A DNA stretch of 64,000 bases from Alkalibacillus silvisoli (GCF_039521975.1 NZ_BAAACZ010000017.1:1-64000); one strand, 5' to 3'; positions 7,799 to 16,758 are shown, numbered from the stretch's first letter. Translations and numbers: made by a program. The notes: a model not told the origin generated them from the letters alone.

Positions 7799-8839
7799 CT
7801 ATTCTTCAATTGTTTCTAGTAATAGATCAAGGTTTTCTAACATAATATCAATGTAATCTTGATCATTTTCGATGTCTTCTTCAGTTAGTGTCTCTAAATT
7901 GTGTAATTCATAAATTGCTAAATCAAATTCATTAGCAATGTTATATGCTAGACGGTCTTCACGGTTTTTCTCAAGAAACACGTGATTAATATTCAATTCA
8001 TCAAGTGACTCAAATAGTTCTTGTAGTTCACGCTGAGAAGGCTCTTGAGATGATGACAAGCCACGAATGCTATATTGATTAATGCCATATGATTGCTCCC
8101 AATAACCGAAAGCCCCGTGAGCGACTAAGATATTTACGTCTTGGTCGACTGTTAGTGCTTCTTGGAAATTAGTATCCAATTCAAGCATGTTATTAGCAAA
8201 CTGTTCATAGTTTTCTTGTAATAGGTCTTCATGTTCTGGGTAAATTTCACTTAATTCGTCTAAAAGAATTTGACCAACTGAAATCATACGTGATGGATCT
8301 AGCCAGAAATGAGGATCAAAATCACCATGGTCATGATCGTGATCGTGACTGTGATCATCGTCGTGATTATGCTCATCTTCGTGATCGTGTTCTTCTTCAT
8401 GGTTGTGATCGTCTTCATGATCGTGATCATGTTTGTGATCATCTTCATATTCCATAAATAATTCTTCTTCAAAGTTTGATAGAGCTAATGTATATACCCC
8501 TTCATCTTCAATTGTATTGGCCATCGTTTCAGCGAAAGCCTCCATTCCCTCACCAATATAGAAGAAAGCATCACTATTAGCTAATTCGATCATTTCTCTA
8601 GTAGATGGTTCGTAGACATGGGCATCTGCTCCTGGTGGAATGACTGTTTCGACAGTTGCTAAATCTCCAGTAATCTCAGAAATGATATATTCAATAGGAT
8701 AAAGCGACGTAACGATTTTACCGATTTCTTCTGCTTCAACCTCTTCATTTTCACTAGCAGTAGTGTCTTCGTCTATACTCTCTCCGCAAGCGGCTATAGT
8801 TAATAAAAGGCTGATAAATATGAGTCCTTTAAGTTTCAA
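7799..8839 (-). CDS. znuA: Zinc-binding lipoprotein ZnuA/AdcA
   Basis: 346-residue cluster A-I substrate-binding lipoprotein. The signal peptide ends in lipobox LTIAAC, with the lipidated Cys at 18. A long His/Asp/Glu-rich loop (about 133-171, alternating HDH and EDE) is the zinc-collecting segment of ZnuA proteins, and FDPHFWLDP follows it. It captures zinc at the outer membrane face for ZnuBC. First gene of the operon, with the Zur-controlled promoter about 45 bases upstream of its ATG. No AdcA-type C-terminal ZinT domain is present. Confidence 0.9.
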   Translation of the reverse strand: MKLKGLIFISLLLTIAACGESIDEDTTASENEEVEAEEIGKIVTSLYPIEYIISEITGDLATVETVIPPGADAHVYEPSTREMIELANSDAFFYIGEGMEAFAETMANTIEDEGVYTLALSNFEEELFMEYEDDHKHDHDHEDDHNHEEEHDHEDEHNHDDDHSHDHDHDHGDFDPHFWLDPSRMISVGQILLDELSEIYPEHEDLLQENYEQFANNMLELDTNFQEALTVDQDVNILVAHGAFGYWEQSYGINQYSIRGLSSSQEPSQRELQELFESLDELNINHVFLEKNREDRLAYNIANEFDLAIYELHNLETLTEEDIENDQDYIDIMLENLDLLLETIEE

Positions 8840-8885
8840 AATCTTTCTCTCCCTTTAATTTTCCGTTTGTCGTTAACCAAAAATG

Positions 8886-8914
8886 ATTATACCGTAATGG
8901 TTACGATTTGTAAA
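8886..8914 (-). promoter_or_regulatory. Sigma-A promoter of znuA operon
   Basis: On the minus strand, TTTACA (8914-8909) and TATAAT (8891-8886) are separated by exactly 17 bases, a near-consensus promoter reading towards znuA. Confidence 0.75.
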
Positions 8915-8929
8915 TAGTAATAATTACGA
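8892..8929. promoter_or_regulatory. Two Zur boxes over the znuA promoter
   Basis: CCGTAATGGTTACGA (8892-8906) and TAGTAATAATTACGA (8915-8929) match the B. subtilis Zur box TCGTAATnATTACGA with two and one mismatches. The first fills the -35/-10 spacer and the second abuts the -35 from upstream. Bound Zur should therefore block polymerase when zinc is plentiful. Confidence 0.8.
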
Positions 8930-9000
8930 TTTAAGCTTTGTTTTCAACAATTATTGTTTTGGGTAAACTAATTATAAATGCATAAAATGGAGGGCTTTGT

Positions 9001-9161
9001 ATGTTTGATTAAAGCTATTGACGAGGCGCAGTGATGTACTCGATTATATGCTATGTTATTGTGGTTGTCATGAAATGGGACATGAAAGTAATCGGGATGG
9101 TTTTGTAACTGAAGTCAATGGTACAGGGTTAGAGCCAATGCCAACTCCAATGCCTGAATAA
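9001..9161 (+). pseudogene. Decayed PCYCGC-motif (lipo)protein gene
   Basis: An ATG at 9001 with GGAGGG upstream is followed after two codons by a stop. From 9009 another frame runs 50 codons to a stop at 9159-9161 and encodes LCYCGCHEMGHESNRDGFV, the hallmark of the PCYCGC-motif lipoproteins. The initial Pro is Leu, and the Cys that I expect after ESNRD is Gly. The signal peptide and N-terminal half are missing. It sits just upstream of copZ. The family's role is not established; a metal-binding role is suspected from the Cys-rich motif. Confidence 0.55.
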
Positions 9162-9233
9162 TAGTTAATGATTGAAAAATATCTGAATATAGGCAATAAT
9201 GGACATAAAGATTGAAAGGTAGGTATTAATTTA

Positions 9234-9440
9234 ATGGAACTTACGCTTAATGTACAAGGTATGTCTTGTGGGAATTGTAAACAAGCCGTTCAAAGTGCAC
9301 TAAAAGATTTAACAGGAATCGCTTCAGTTGAAGTTCATTTAGAAAGTGGAAAAGTTGATGTGAGCTTTGATGAAGATACAGTGAGTACAGAAGAAGTGAA
9401 AGAAGCGATTGAAGAGCAAGGTTATGATGTAACAAACTAA
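9234..9440 (+). CDS. copZ: Copper chaperone CopZ (heavy-metal-associated domain)
   Basis: 68-residue single HMA domain with the Cu(I) site GMSCGNC (Cys12, Cys15) after a first beta strand, and usual length for CopZ. It carries Cu(I) in the cytoplasm, normally to the CopA P-type ATPase, but no copA or csoR is visible next to it. The ribosome-binding site AAGGTAGGT is rather far from the ATG. It is monocistronic: a hairpin terminator follows closely. Confidence 0.85.
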   Translation: MELTLNVQGMSCGNCKQAVQSALKDLTGIASVEVHLESGKVDVSFDEDTVSTEEVKEAIEEQGYDVTN

Positions 9441-9449
9441 TTAAACACA

Positions 9450-9487
9450 AACACTAAACTTCAATTAAGAAGTTTAGTGTTTTTTTA
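9450..9487 (+). terminator. Terminator after copZ
   Basis: Stem AACACTAAACTTC with its near-perfect complement (GAAGTTTAGTGTT), a five-base loop and seven T. Confidence 0.85.
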
Positions 9488-9573
9488 TAAATAAAAATTA
9501 AAATTTCAGTAAAAAGATGATAGAATAGTAAGCGGTTTCAATGAAATATACACACAAACAGGAGGATTGGGTC

Positions 9574-10491
9574 ATGGAGAAAGTATTACGTAAATTTTTC
9601 TTATTTTTATCTAACAATAAATTATTAACGTCATTAGCAAAGCGATACGGCTTTCGCTTTGGGGCGAGCCGCTTTGTAGCTGGCACTAATATTGGACATG
9701 CCGCTGAGAAAATCCGCGAGCTTAATAAACAAGGTTTATCAGTCACACTAGACCACTTAGGTGAATATGTTACAGATCAGAAAGAAGCACATGAACGTAC
9801 GAAAGAAACGGTTAAATCGATTAAAGTAATCGATAAGTTAAATTTAGATTCTCAAGTTTCAGTGAAAATGACGTCAATGGGATTAGATATTTCCAAAGAT
9901 TTGGTCTTAGATAATATGAAAAAAATTTTAGATGCAGGTAAAGAGCATAATGTTATGGTAACAATCGATATGGAAGACCATGAGCGTTGCCAGACGACTA
10001 TAGATATTTTTGAAACATTAAAGAAAGAATACGAATTAGTTAGTACTGTATTGCAGTCTTACTTATACCGTACCGTTGATGATTTAGAATATTTGAACCA
10101 ATACAGCCCTAACATTCGCCTTGTAAAGGGTGCGTATAAAGAGCCTGAGGAAGTTGCTTATCCTGATAAAAATGATGTCGATGAAAATTTGAAAAAACTT
10201 ATTGCAATGCATTTAGATAATGGGAACTTTACAGCTGTAGGTTCACATGACGATGCTATGGTCGAATTTACAAAGCAGTATGTTAAAGAGAATAACATTC
10301 CAACTGCTCAGTTTGAATTTCAAATGTTATATGGCATGAGATCAGAGTTAAAAGAACAATTAGTGAAACAAGGTTATAATGTAAGAGTTTATGTACCATA
10401 TGGTCGTGATTGGTTTGGTTATAATATGCGCCGTTTAGCTGAAAGACCAGCCAACGTATTATTTGTCCTTAAAGGTGTATTTAAAAAGTAG
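9574..10491 (+). CDS. fadM: Proline dehydrogenase (FadM/YusM type)
   Basis: 305-residue FAD-dependent proline dehydrogenase (PRODH) TIM barrel. Landmarks include SVKMTSMGLD, LVKGAYKEPEE, VGSHDDAM, FQMLYGMR and the C-terminal VRVYVPYGRDWFGYNMRRLAERPAN with substrate-binding arginines. It oxidises proline to pyrroline-5-carboxylate and feeds electrons to quinone. The P5C dehydrogenase is not nearby. Its position just before fadN matches B. subtilis yusM-yusL (fadM-fadN). The start at 9574 follows CAGGAGGA. A hairpin with a T-run separates it from fadN, so the two are probably separately controlled. Confidence 0.85.
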   Translation: MEKVLRKFFLFLSNNKLLTSLAKRYGFRFGASRFVAGTNIGHAAEKIRELNKQGLSVTLDHLGEYVTDQKEAHERTKETVKSIKVIDKLNLDSQVSVKMTSMGLDISKDLVLDNMKKILDAGKEHNVMVTIDMEDHERCQTTIDIFETLKKEYELVSTVLQSYLYRTVDDLEYLNQYSPNIRLVKGAYKEPEEVAYPDKNDVDENLKKLIAMHLDNGNFTAVGSHDDAMVEFTKQYVKENNIPTAQFEFQMLYGMRSELKEQLVKQGYNVRVYVPYGRDWFGYNMRRLAERPANVLFVLKGVFKK

Positions 10492-10570
10492 TATTAATTA
10501 GTAGAAAAAGAAACTTTAGATAATGTTTGCGAAATATCTGAAAATATTTTATAGTATAAATAGATGAATT

Positions 10571-10600
10571 TTTTGGATAGCTTGCTATCCAAAATTTTTT
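10571..10600 (+). terminator. Terminator between fadM and fadN
   Basis: Perfect ten-base-pair stem TTTTGGATAG/CTATCCAAAA with a four-base loop (CTTG) followed by six T. It ends just ten bases before the FadR-type palindrome. Confidence 0.75.
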
Positions 10601-10609
10601 ACACAAAAA

Positions 10610-10627
10610 TGAATGAGTATTCATTCA
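10610..10627. promoter_or_regulatory. FadR-type operator upstream of fadN
   Basis: TGAATGAGTATTCATTCA is a seven-base palindrome (TGAATGA/TCATTCA) around four bases. It fits the B. subtilis FadR site, which has the form TGAATGAMTANTCATTCA, and lies 28 bases before the fadN start. FadR repression is lifted by long-chain acyl-CoA. The fadR gene itself is not in the window. Confidence 0.8.
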
Positions 10628-10654
10628 AACTAACAATGGATAGGAGGAGCATTC

Positions 10655-13039
10655 ATGAATGGAAGTATAAAGCGCGCAGCAGTCCTAGGATCAGGGGTAA
10701 TGGGGTCAGGTATTGCAGCGCACTTAGCGAATTTAGGAATTCCTACGTTAATGCTAGATATTGTTCCTAAAGATTTAAAAGAAGAAGAAAAAGAAGACCC
10801 ACGTGCGCGCAATAAAATTGCGAAAGAAAACAAGAAAAAGTTATTGAAACAAAATCCATCTCCAATCACGACGAAGAAAAGCTTAGATCTAATCTCAGTT
10901 GGTAACTTTGAAGATCACATGGAAGATTTAAAAGACGTTGATTGGATCATTGAAGTAGTTGTAGAAAACTTAGAGGTTAAACAAAAAGTTTACGCAGAAG
11001 TTGATCAATACCGCAAAGAAGGTAGTATTGTGAGCTCGAATACTTCAGGGATTTCAATTGATGCTATGGCAGAGGGGCGTTCAGAAGACTTTAAGAAGCA
11101 CTTCTTAGGTACGCACTTCTTTAACCCGCCACGTTACTTAAAACTACTAGAAGTTATTCCGACGAAAGATACGGATACAGAAGTATTAGAGTACATGAAG
11201 CGATTCAGTGAAGATGTATTAGGAAAAGGTGTTGTTGAAGCAAAAGACACACCTAACTTTATTGCAAACCGTATTGGTACATACGGCTTACTAGTTACTG
11301 TACAAGAAATGCTTAAAGGCGGTTACAGTGTCGGTGAAGTCGACTCGGTTACCGGTCCAATGATTGGCCGTCCTAAAAGTGCAACATTCCGTACGTTAGA
11401 TGTCGTTGGTTTAGATACATTTATCCACGTTGCTAAAAACGTGTATGACCAAGTTGAAGGTGAGGAGCAGAATGTATTTGACGTACCTGAATTCATGAGA
11501 AAGATGAATGAAAAGGGTATGTTGGGTGCTAAGTCAAATCAAGGCTTCTACCTTAAGAAAAAAGGTGAAAAAGGTAGTGTGATCTACGAGCTGAACCCAG
11601 AAACGCTTGAGTATGAGCAGGAACAACAAAAGCTTAAAACACAAGCCTCTGGTGCAGCTAAGCAAGAAAAAGGTCCGAAGCGTAAATTAAAAGCGCTTGT
11701 ATCAGCTAAAGGAGACCGTGCAGGGGATTTAGTTTGGAATATTTCAAAACCAACACTTATATACTCTGCAGAGCTTTTAGGTGAGATTGCTGATGACTTA
11801 ACGCAAATTGACGATGCGATGAAGTGGGGCTTTGGATGGGAAATCGGACCATTTGAAATGTGGGACGCAATCGGAGTTGAGAAGTCTGTAAAACGCATGC
11901 AAGAAGAAGGTCAAGAAGTCCCTGTGTGGATTACAGATATGTTGGATAATGGTGTGGAGTCTTTCTATAAGCGTGAGAATGGCAAACTATATTTCTACCA
12001 TAAAGGTGAATACGTTGAAAAGAAAGTGAATGAAAAGGAAATTAACTTAAAGCTTCATAAAGAGGTAAATGGCGTTATTAAGAAAAATAGTGGTGGTAGT
12101 TTAATAGATCTTGGTGATGACGTTGCTTTATTAGAGTTTACATCACCGAACAATGCGATTGGGTTAGATGTCATTCAAATGATTAACCAGTCCTTAGAAG
12201 AGGTTAATAACAATTATCGCGGTTTAGTCATCGGTAACCAAGGTAAAAACTTCTGTGTTGGTGCGAACTTAGCGATGATTTTAATGGAAGCTCAAGAATT
12301 TAATTTCTTTGAGATCGACATCGTTATTAACCAATTCCAACAAGCGATGCAAAATATTAAGTTCAATGAAAAACCAGTTGTTGCAGCACCATTTGGTATG
12401 ACACTAGGTGGCGGTACAGAGATTGTGCTTCCAACAGCTGCACAACAAGCATCACCTGAGACTTACATGGGACTTGTAGAAGCAGGAGTTGGTTTGATCC
12501 CTGGCGGTGGTGGTAATAAGGAGTTTTATATTAATCAATTAAAAGACCTTCCAGAAGGTGTTGATTTAGATCTTCAAAAAGTAGCTAATGATGTATTTGA
12601 AAAGATTGCAACTGGTAAAGTATCAACATCAGCAGCTGAAGCAGTAGAGCATGGTTTCTTAGATGGTCATGACTCTATTAGCTTAAACAAAGACCACCAA
12701 ATCTTTGATGCGAAAAACAAAGTACTAGCTTTAGACCAAGGAGGATACCAACCACCAAAACACGAAAAGGTTCCAGTTGTTGGTGAACCTGGTTATGCCA
12801 CGATGGTATTAGGAGCTAAACAAATGCAATTAAGTGGTTATGCATCAGAGCATGATATTAAAATTGCTAAAAAACTAGCAAACGTATTAGCTGGTGGTCG
12901 AGTTAAGTACGGGACTAAAGTTGATGAACAGTATTTGTTAGATTTAGAGCGTGAAGCGTTTTTAAGCCTAGTTGGTGAACAAAAGACTCAAGAGCGTATG
13001 ATTCACATGCTACAAAAAGGAAAACCTTTACGTAACTAA
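10655..13039 (+). CDS. fadN: FadN: 3-hydroxyacyl-CoA dehydrogenase / enoyl-CoA hydratase
   Basis: 794-residue bifunctional beta-oxidation enzyme. The N-terminal NAD-binding fold begins AAVLGSGVMGSGIAAHLANLG, followed by the dehydrogenase C-terminal domains (HFFNPPRYLKLLEVI; NFIANRIG). The C-terminal third (about 480-700) is a crotonase domain (GNQGKNFCVGANLAM; GGGTEIVLP). The dehydrogenase-first order is that of B. subtilis FadN and opposite to E. coli FadB. It hydrates enoyl-CoA and oxidises the 3-hydroxyacyl-CoA. GATAGGAGG precedes the ATG, and it heads the fadN-fadA-fadE operon under the FadR-type operator. Confidence 0.93.
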   Translation: MNGSIKRAAVLGSGVMGSGIAAHLANLGIPTLMLDIVPKDLKEEEKEDPRARNKIAKENKKKLLKQNPSPITTKKSLDLISVGNFEDHMEDLKDVDWIIEVVVENLEVKQKVYAEVDQYRKEGSIVSSNTSGISIDAMAEGRSEDFKKHFLGTHFFNPPRYLKLLEVIPTKDTDTEVLEYMKRFSEDVLGKGVVEAKDTPNFIANRIGTYGLLVTVQEMLKGGYSVGEVDSVTGPMIGRPKSATFRTLDVVGLDTFIHVAKNVYDQVEGEEQNVFDVPEFMRKMNEKGMLGAKSNQGFYLKKKGEKGSVIYELNPETLEYEQEQQKLKTQASGAAKQEKGPKRKLKALVSAKGDRAGDLVWNISKPTLIYSAELLGEIADDLTQIDDAMKWGFGWEIGPFEMWDAIGVEKSVKRMQEEGQEVPVWITDMLDNGVESFYKRENGKLYFYHKGEYVEKKVNEKEINLKLHKEVNGVIKKNSGGSLIDLGDDVALLEFTSPNNAIGLDVIQMINQSLEEVNNNYRGLVIGNQGKNFCVGANLAMILMEAQEFNFFEIDIVINQFQQAMQNIKFNEKPVVAAPFGMTLGGGTEIVLPTAAQQASPETYMGLVEAGVGLIPGGGGNKEFYINQLKDLPEGVDLDLQKVANDVFEKIATGKVSTSAAEAVEHGFLDGHDSISLNKDHQIFDAKNKVLALDQGGYQPPKHEKVPVVGEPGYATMVLGAKQMQLSGYASEHDIKIAKKLANVLAGGRVKYGTKVDEQYLLDLEREAFLSLVGEQKTQERMIHMLQKGKPLRN

Positions 13040-13081
13040 AGGAAATAGCATATAAAATCCAACCTAAGAGGAGGATCAATC

Positions 13082-14257
13082 GTGAAAGAAGCAGTTATTG
13101 TTTCAGGTGCACGTACACCTGTAGGAAAAGCAAATAAAGGAACGCTTGCTCATACACGTCCAGATGATCTAGCTGCCTTAACTATTAAAGAAACATTAAA
13201 GCGTGCAAACAATTACGGCGGTAATATTGATGATGTCGTTATTGGATGTGCTATGCCTGAAGCGGAGCAAGGAATGAATATGGCAAGACAAATTGCTGGT
13301 TTAGCTGGTTTAGACCATGATGTCCCAGCAATTACGATTAACCGTTATTGTTCTTCAGGTCTGCAAAGTATTGCCTATGCAGCAGAACGCATAATGCTAG
13401 GTTATTCTGATGCGATTATTGCTGGTGGAGCAGAAACTATGTCGATGATTCCAATGGGCGGTAATGTTATAAGACCAAATCCAACTTTAGTTGATGAAGC
13501 ACCAGAATATTATATGAGTATGGGGCATACGGCAGAAGAAGTAGCTAATCGTTATGGAATTACCCGTGAAGACCAAGATGCTTTTGCGGTTCGTAGTCAT
13601 CAAAGAGCGGCACAAGCATTAACAGAAGGTAAGTTTGAAGATGAAATCGTTCCAGTTGAAGTAACAGATCGTTCTTTAGGAGAAGACAACACGTTACAAG
13701 AACGTACAGTGACATTAACACAAGATGAAGGTGTTCGCCCAGATACGAGTGCAGATGGCTTAGCTAAATTAAAGCCAGCGTTTAATGTTAAAGGTTCTGT
13801 TACAGCAGGTAATTCATCACAAATGAGTGATGGTGCTGCATCAGTGTTAGTCATGGACCGTGAAAAAGCGGAGCAAGAAGGACTTCAACCCATGGCTAAA
13901 TTCCGTTCATTTACAGTAGCGGGTGTTGAACCAGAAGTGATGGGAGTTGGACCAGTAAAAGCAATTCCTAAAGCAGTTGAGCAAGCAGGCTTAACGCTTG
14001 ATGATATCGGGTTATTTGAATTGAACGAAGCATTTGCTTCTCAAGCCTTACAGGTTTGTCGTGAACTGAATCTAGATCAAGATATTGTGAATGTTAATGG
14101 TGGTGCGATTGCATTAGGTCACCCACTTGGATGTACTGGTACGAAATTAACACTATCTCTAATTCATGAGATGAAGCGTCGTGATGTTAAGTATGGTGTT
14201 GTAACCATGTGTATCGGTGGCGGAATGGGCGCTGCTGGCGTATTTGAATTACTATAA
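13082..14257 (+). CDS. fadA: Acetyl-CoA C-acyltransferase (3-ketoacyl-CoA thiolase) FadA
   Basis: 391-residue thiolase. The nucleophilic Cys lies in NRYCSSGLQSIAYAA (about 90), with active-site GHPLGCTG and the C-terminal CIGGGMGAAGVFE. It cleaves 3-ketoacyl-CoA with CoA to acetyl-CoA and a shortened acyl-CoA, the last step of each beta-oxidation round, using the FadN product. The GTG start at 13082 is supported by GAGGAGGA. It lies 42 bases after fadN and 25 before fadE. Confidence 0.93.
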   Translation: MKEAVIVSGARTPVGKANKGTLAHTRPDDLAALTIKETLKRANNYGGNIDDVVIGCAMPEAEQGMNMARQIAGLAGLDHDVPAITINRYCSSGLQSIAYAAERIMLGYSDAIIAGGAETMSMIPMGGNVIRPNPTLVDEAPEYYMSMGHTAEEVANRYGITREDQDAFAVRSHQRAAQALTEGKFEDEIVPVEVTDRSLGEDNTLQERTVTLTQDEGVRPDTSADGLAKLKPAFNVKGSVTAGNSSQMSDGAASVLVMDREKAEQEGLQPMAKFRSFTVAGVEPEVMGVGPVKAIPKAVEQAGLTLDDIGLFELNEAFASQALQVCRELNLDQDIVNVNGGAIALGHPLGCTGTKLTLSLIHEMKRRDVKYGVVTMCIGGGMGAAGVFELL

Positions 14258-14282
14258 TTTCATTTAATTGGGGGAATTTTAA

Positions 14283-16061
14283 ATGATCGATGAAAAATTA
14301 TTAAAAGGTGGCTCATTTTTAGTTGAAGATGTGGACCCTGATGAGGTATTAACACCTGAGGATTTCACTGATGAGCATAAAATGATCGCTAAAACAACTG
14401 AAGAATATATTAAAAATGATGTATGGCCTGTACTTGAAGACTTAGAAAATCATGAATTTGATAAGTCAGTAACGTTATTACAAAAAGCTGGAGAACTAGG
14501 GCTATTAGGAATTGATGTGCCAGAGGAATACGGTGGTCTTGAACTAGATAAGATTACCTCATCACTAGTAACTGAGAAAATGTCACTTGCAGGTGGTTTT
14601 TCAATTACCCATGGTGCTCACGTAGGAATCGGATCTCTACCAATTGTGTTTTTCGGTAATGAAGAGCAAAAACAAAAGTATTTACCATCTTTAGCAACTG
14701 GTGAGAAGATTGCAGCATATGCATTAACTGAGCCTGGTTCTGGTTCAGATGCCTTAGGTGCGAAGACGACAGCAGTATTAAATGAAGAAGGAACTCATTA
14801 CGTGTTAAATGGTGAAAAACAGTGGATTACAAACTCTGCTTTCGCTGATGTATTCGTTGTATATGCGAAAATAGATGGAGAGAAGTTCTCTGCATTTATT
14901 ATAGAGCGTGATTTTCCAGGTGTTTCGACGGGTCCTGAAGAGAAAAAGATGGGGATTAAATCATCTTCTACTCGTACATTAGTACTTGAAGATGCGCAAG
15001 TACCAGTAGAAAACGTACTAGGTGAAATTGGCCGTGGTCATATTATAGCCTTTAACATCCTAAACGTAGGTCGTTATAAGTTAGCTATTGGTGGTGTTGG
15101 TGGTGCAAAACGCGCATTAGAATTAGCAGTGCAATACGCTAATGAACGTAAACAGTTCCAAACACCTATTTCAAGCTTTTCATTAATTCAAGAGAAGCTA
15201 GCGAATATGGCGACACAAACGTATGCGAATGAAAGTGCTGTATATCGTACAGTAGGTTTATTCGAATCACGTCTAGGTCAGCTATCTAAAGAAGAGCTGA
15301 ATGATGGTTCTGCTGTTGCAAAAGGTATTGCAGAGTATGCGATTGAGTGTTCAATGAACAAATATACAGCAACTGAACTATTAGACTATGTTGCTGATGA
15401 AGCGGTACAGATTCATGGTGGTTACGGCTTTATGGCAGAGTACGAAGTAGAGCGTATTTACCGTGATTCTAGAATTAACCGTATTTTCGAAGGTACAAAT
15501 GAAATTAACCGTCTATTAGTACCAGGCACTTTCTTGAAAAAAGCAATGAAAGGTGAGCTTCCATTACTTGAAAAAGCAATGGGACTTCAAAACGAACTAA
15601 TGGCAATGATGCCAGAAACACCTGGTGACGAAGCGTTAGAACAAGAGAAATACCTTGTAGGTAACGCGAAGAAAATTGGGCTACTAGCAGCGGGTATTGC
15701 CGCTCAAAAGTACCAAGAAAAATTAGAGCAAGAACAAGAGCTGCTATCGAACATTGCTGACATTGCAGCGGACGTTTATAACATGGAATCAGCTGTTTTA
15801 CGTACAGCTAAAGCCATTGCAAGAGATGGTGAAGAGAAGAGTAGACAGAAGCTTCTTTACACTCAAGTATTCGTAGAAGAGACGTTAAACAACATTGAAG
15901 CTCATGCGAAAGAAACGTTAATTGCAGTTGAAGAAGGCGATAACTTACGTATGATGCTATCAGCACTTCGTAAGCTAACACGTCGCGAGCACATTAACGT
16001 GATCGAGAAGAAGCGTGAGATCGCAAGCACGTTAATCGAAGAAGAAAAGTATTACGTTTAA
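14283..16061 (+). CDS. fadE: Acyl-CoA dehydrogenase FadE
   Basis: 592-residue acyl-CoA dehydrogenase. A typical ACAD core (about 30-430) includes YALTEPGSGSDA for FAD/substrate binding, ERKQFQTPISSF, and QIHGGYGFMAEYEVERIYRDSR followed by IFEGTNEINR carrying the catalytic Glu. A C-terminal helical extension of about 150 residues is typical of the long FadE/VLCAD-like form. It performs the first oxidation of acyl-CoA to enoyl-CoA. It closes the fadNAE operon, and a terminator lies 14 bases after the stop. Confidence 0.92.
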   Translation: MIDEKLLKGGSFLVEDVDPDEVLTPEDFTDEHKMIAKTTEEYIKNDVWPVLEDLENHEFDKSVTLLQKAGELGLLGIDVPEEYGGLELDKITSSLVTEKMSLAGGFSITHGAHVGIGSLPIVFFGNEEQKQKYLPSLATGEKIAAYALTEPGSGSDALGAKTTAVLNEEGTHYVLNGEKQWITNSAFADVFVVYAKIDGEKFSAFIIERDFPGVSTGPEEKKMGIKSSSTRTLVLEDAQVPVENVLGEIGRGHIIAFNILNVGRYKLAIGGVGGAKRALELAVQYANERKQFQTPISSFSLIQEKLANMATQTYANESAVYRTVGLFESRLGQLSKEELNDGSAVAKGIAEYAIECSMNKYTATELLDYVADEAVQIHGGYGFMAEYEVERIYRDSRINRIFEGTNEINRLLVPGTFLKKAMKGELPLLEKAMGLQNELMAMMPETPGDEALEQEKYLVGNAKKIGLLAAGIAAQKYQEKLEQEQELLSNIADIAADVYNMESAVLRTAKAIARDGEEKSRQKLLYTQVFVEETLNNIEAHAKETLIAVEEGDNLRMMLSALRKLTRREHINVIEKKREIASTLIEEEKYYV

Positions 16062-16074
16062 TATTTAACTAATT

Positions 16075-16108
16075 AAAGGCACTGACCGCTATAGTGGTTA
16101 GTGCTTTT
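16075..16108 (+). terminator. Terminator after fadE
   Basis: GGCACTGACC pairs with GGTTAGTGC (one bulge, G-U pair) and a T-rich tail follows. The second tandem repeat array starts about 20 bases downstream. Confidence 0.75.
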
Positions 16109-16130
16109 GATTTGGTATAAACTGTTATAT

Positions 16131-16250
16131 CAGCGATTTTGTTGATATTCCGGCGAAAAAAATTATAATCCGGCGAAAATCAAAATAATCCGGCGAAAAA
16201 TTAAATATATCGGCGAACGCCGAATTATATCAGCGAACGCCGATAAATAG
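16131..16250. repeat. Tandem array of six exactly 20-bp units (core CRGCGAA)
   Basis: CAGCG or CGGCG begins at 16131, 16151, 16171, 16191, 16211 and 16231, a strict 20-base period. A typical unit is CGGCGAAAATCAAAATAATC. The last two units contain the small palindrome CGGCGAACGCCG or its CAGCG variant. The array fills the fadE-yusI gap between the fadE terminator and the next gene. No open frame or spacer structure is evident. Confidence 0.92.
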
Positions 16251-16325
16251 ATTAGGAAGCCCTATGCTTATCGAGTGAGGGAATCAATCTCTTATGGTAA
16301 AATTACAATGAGGAGGTGCTATAAT

Positions 16326-16682
16326 ATGTCTCTAACAGTATATCAATACCCGAAATGCGGTACTTGCCGTAAAGCCTTAAAGTGGTTAGATGAGAATGGG
16401 ATTAATTATGAATCAGTACATATAGTGGACAATCCCCCATCAAAGGAAAATCTTGAGGAGTTAATTAAGAAGAGTGACTTACCTGTTAAGAAGTTCTTTA
16501 ACACATCTGGCAAGAAATATCGTGAATTAGGTTTGAAAGACAAGTTGAAAGACATGCCAGAAGAAGAGCAAATTGATTTACTAGCATCTGATGGTATGCT
16601 TATTAAACGACCAATCACAACTGATGGAAGTCGGGTAACGGTAGGCTTCAAAGAAGAAGAATTTGAACAAACTTGGAAATAA
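16326..16682 (+). CDS. yusI: Spx/ArsC-family protein YusI
   Basis: 118-residue thioredoxin-fold protein of the ArsC/Spx superfamily. CPxC-like site KCGTC (Cys11, Cys14) lies near the N-terminus, and the conserved LIKRPI is followed by G-rich VTVGFKEEEF. Length and position downstream of fadE match B. subtilis YusI. It lacks clear evidence of either arsenate reductase or RNA-polymerase-binding (Spx) function. The start at 16326 is backed by GAGGAGGTGC; the longer frame is not. Confidence 0.82.
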   Translation: MSLTVYQYPKCGTCRKALKWLDENGINYESVHIVDNPPSKENLEELIKKSDLPVKKFFNTSGKKYRELGLKDKLKDMPEEEQIDLLASDGMLIKRPITTDGSRVTVGFKEEEFEQTWK

Positions 16683-16758
16683 TGAGTTGAATAATGCATT
16701 CAACTAAGGATTGTTGTATGATAAACTTGTGAATATTGATAATAATGGAGGGTCAGAA

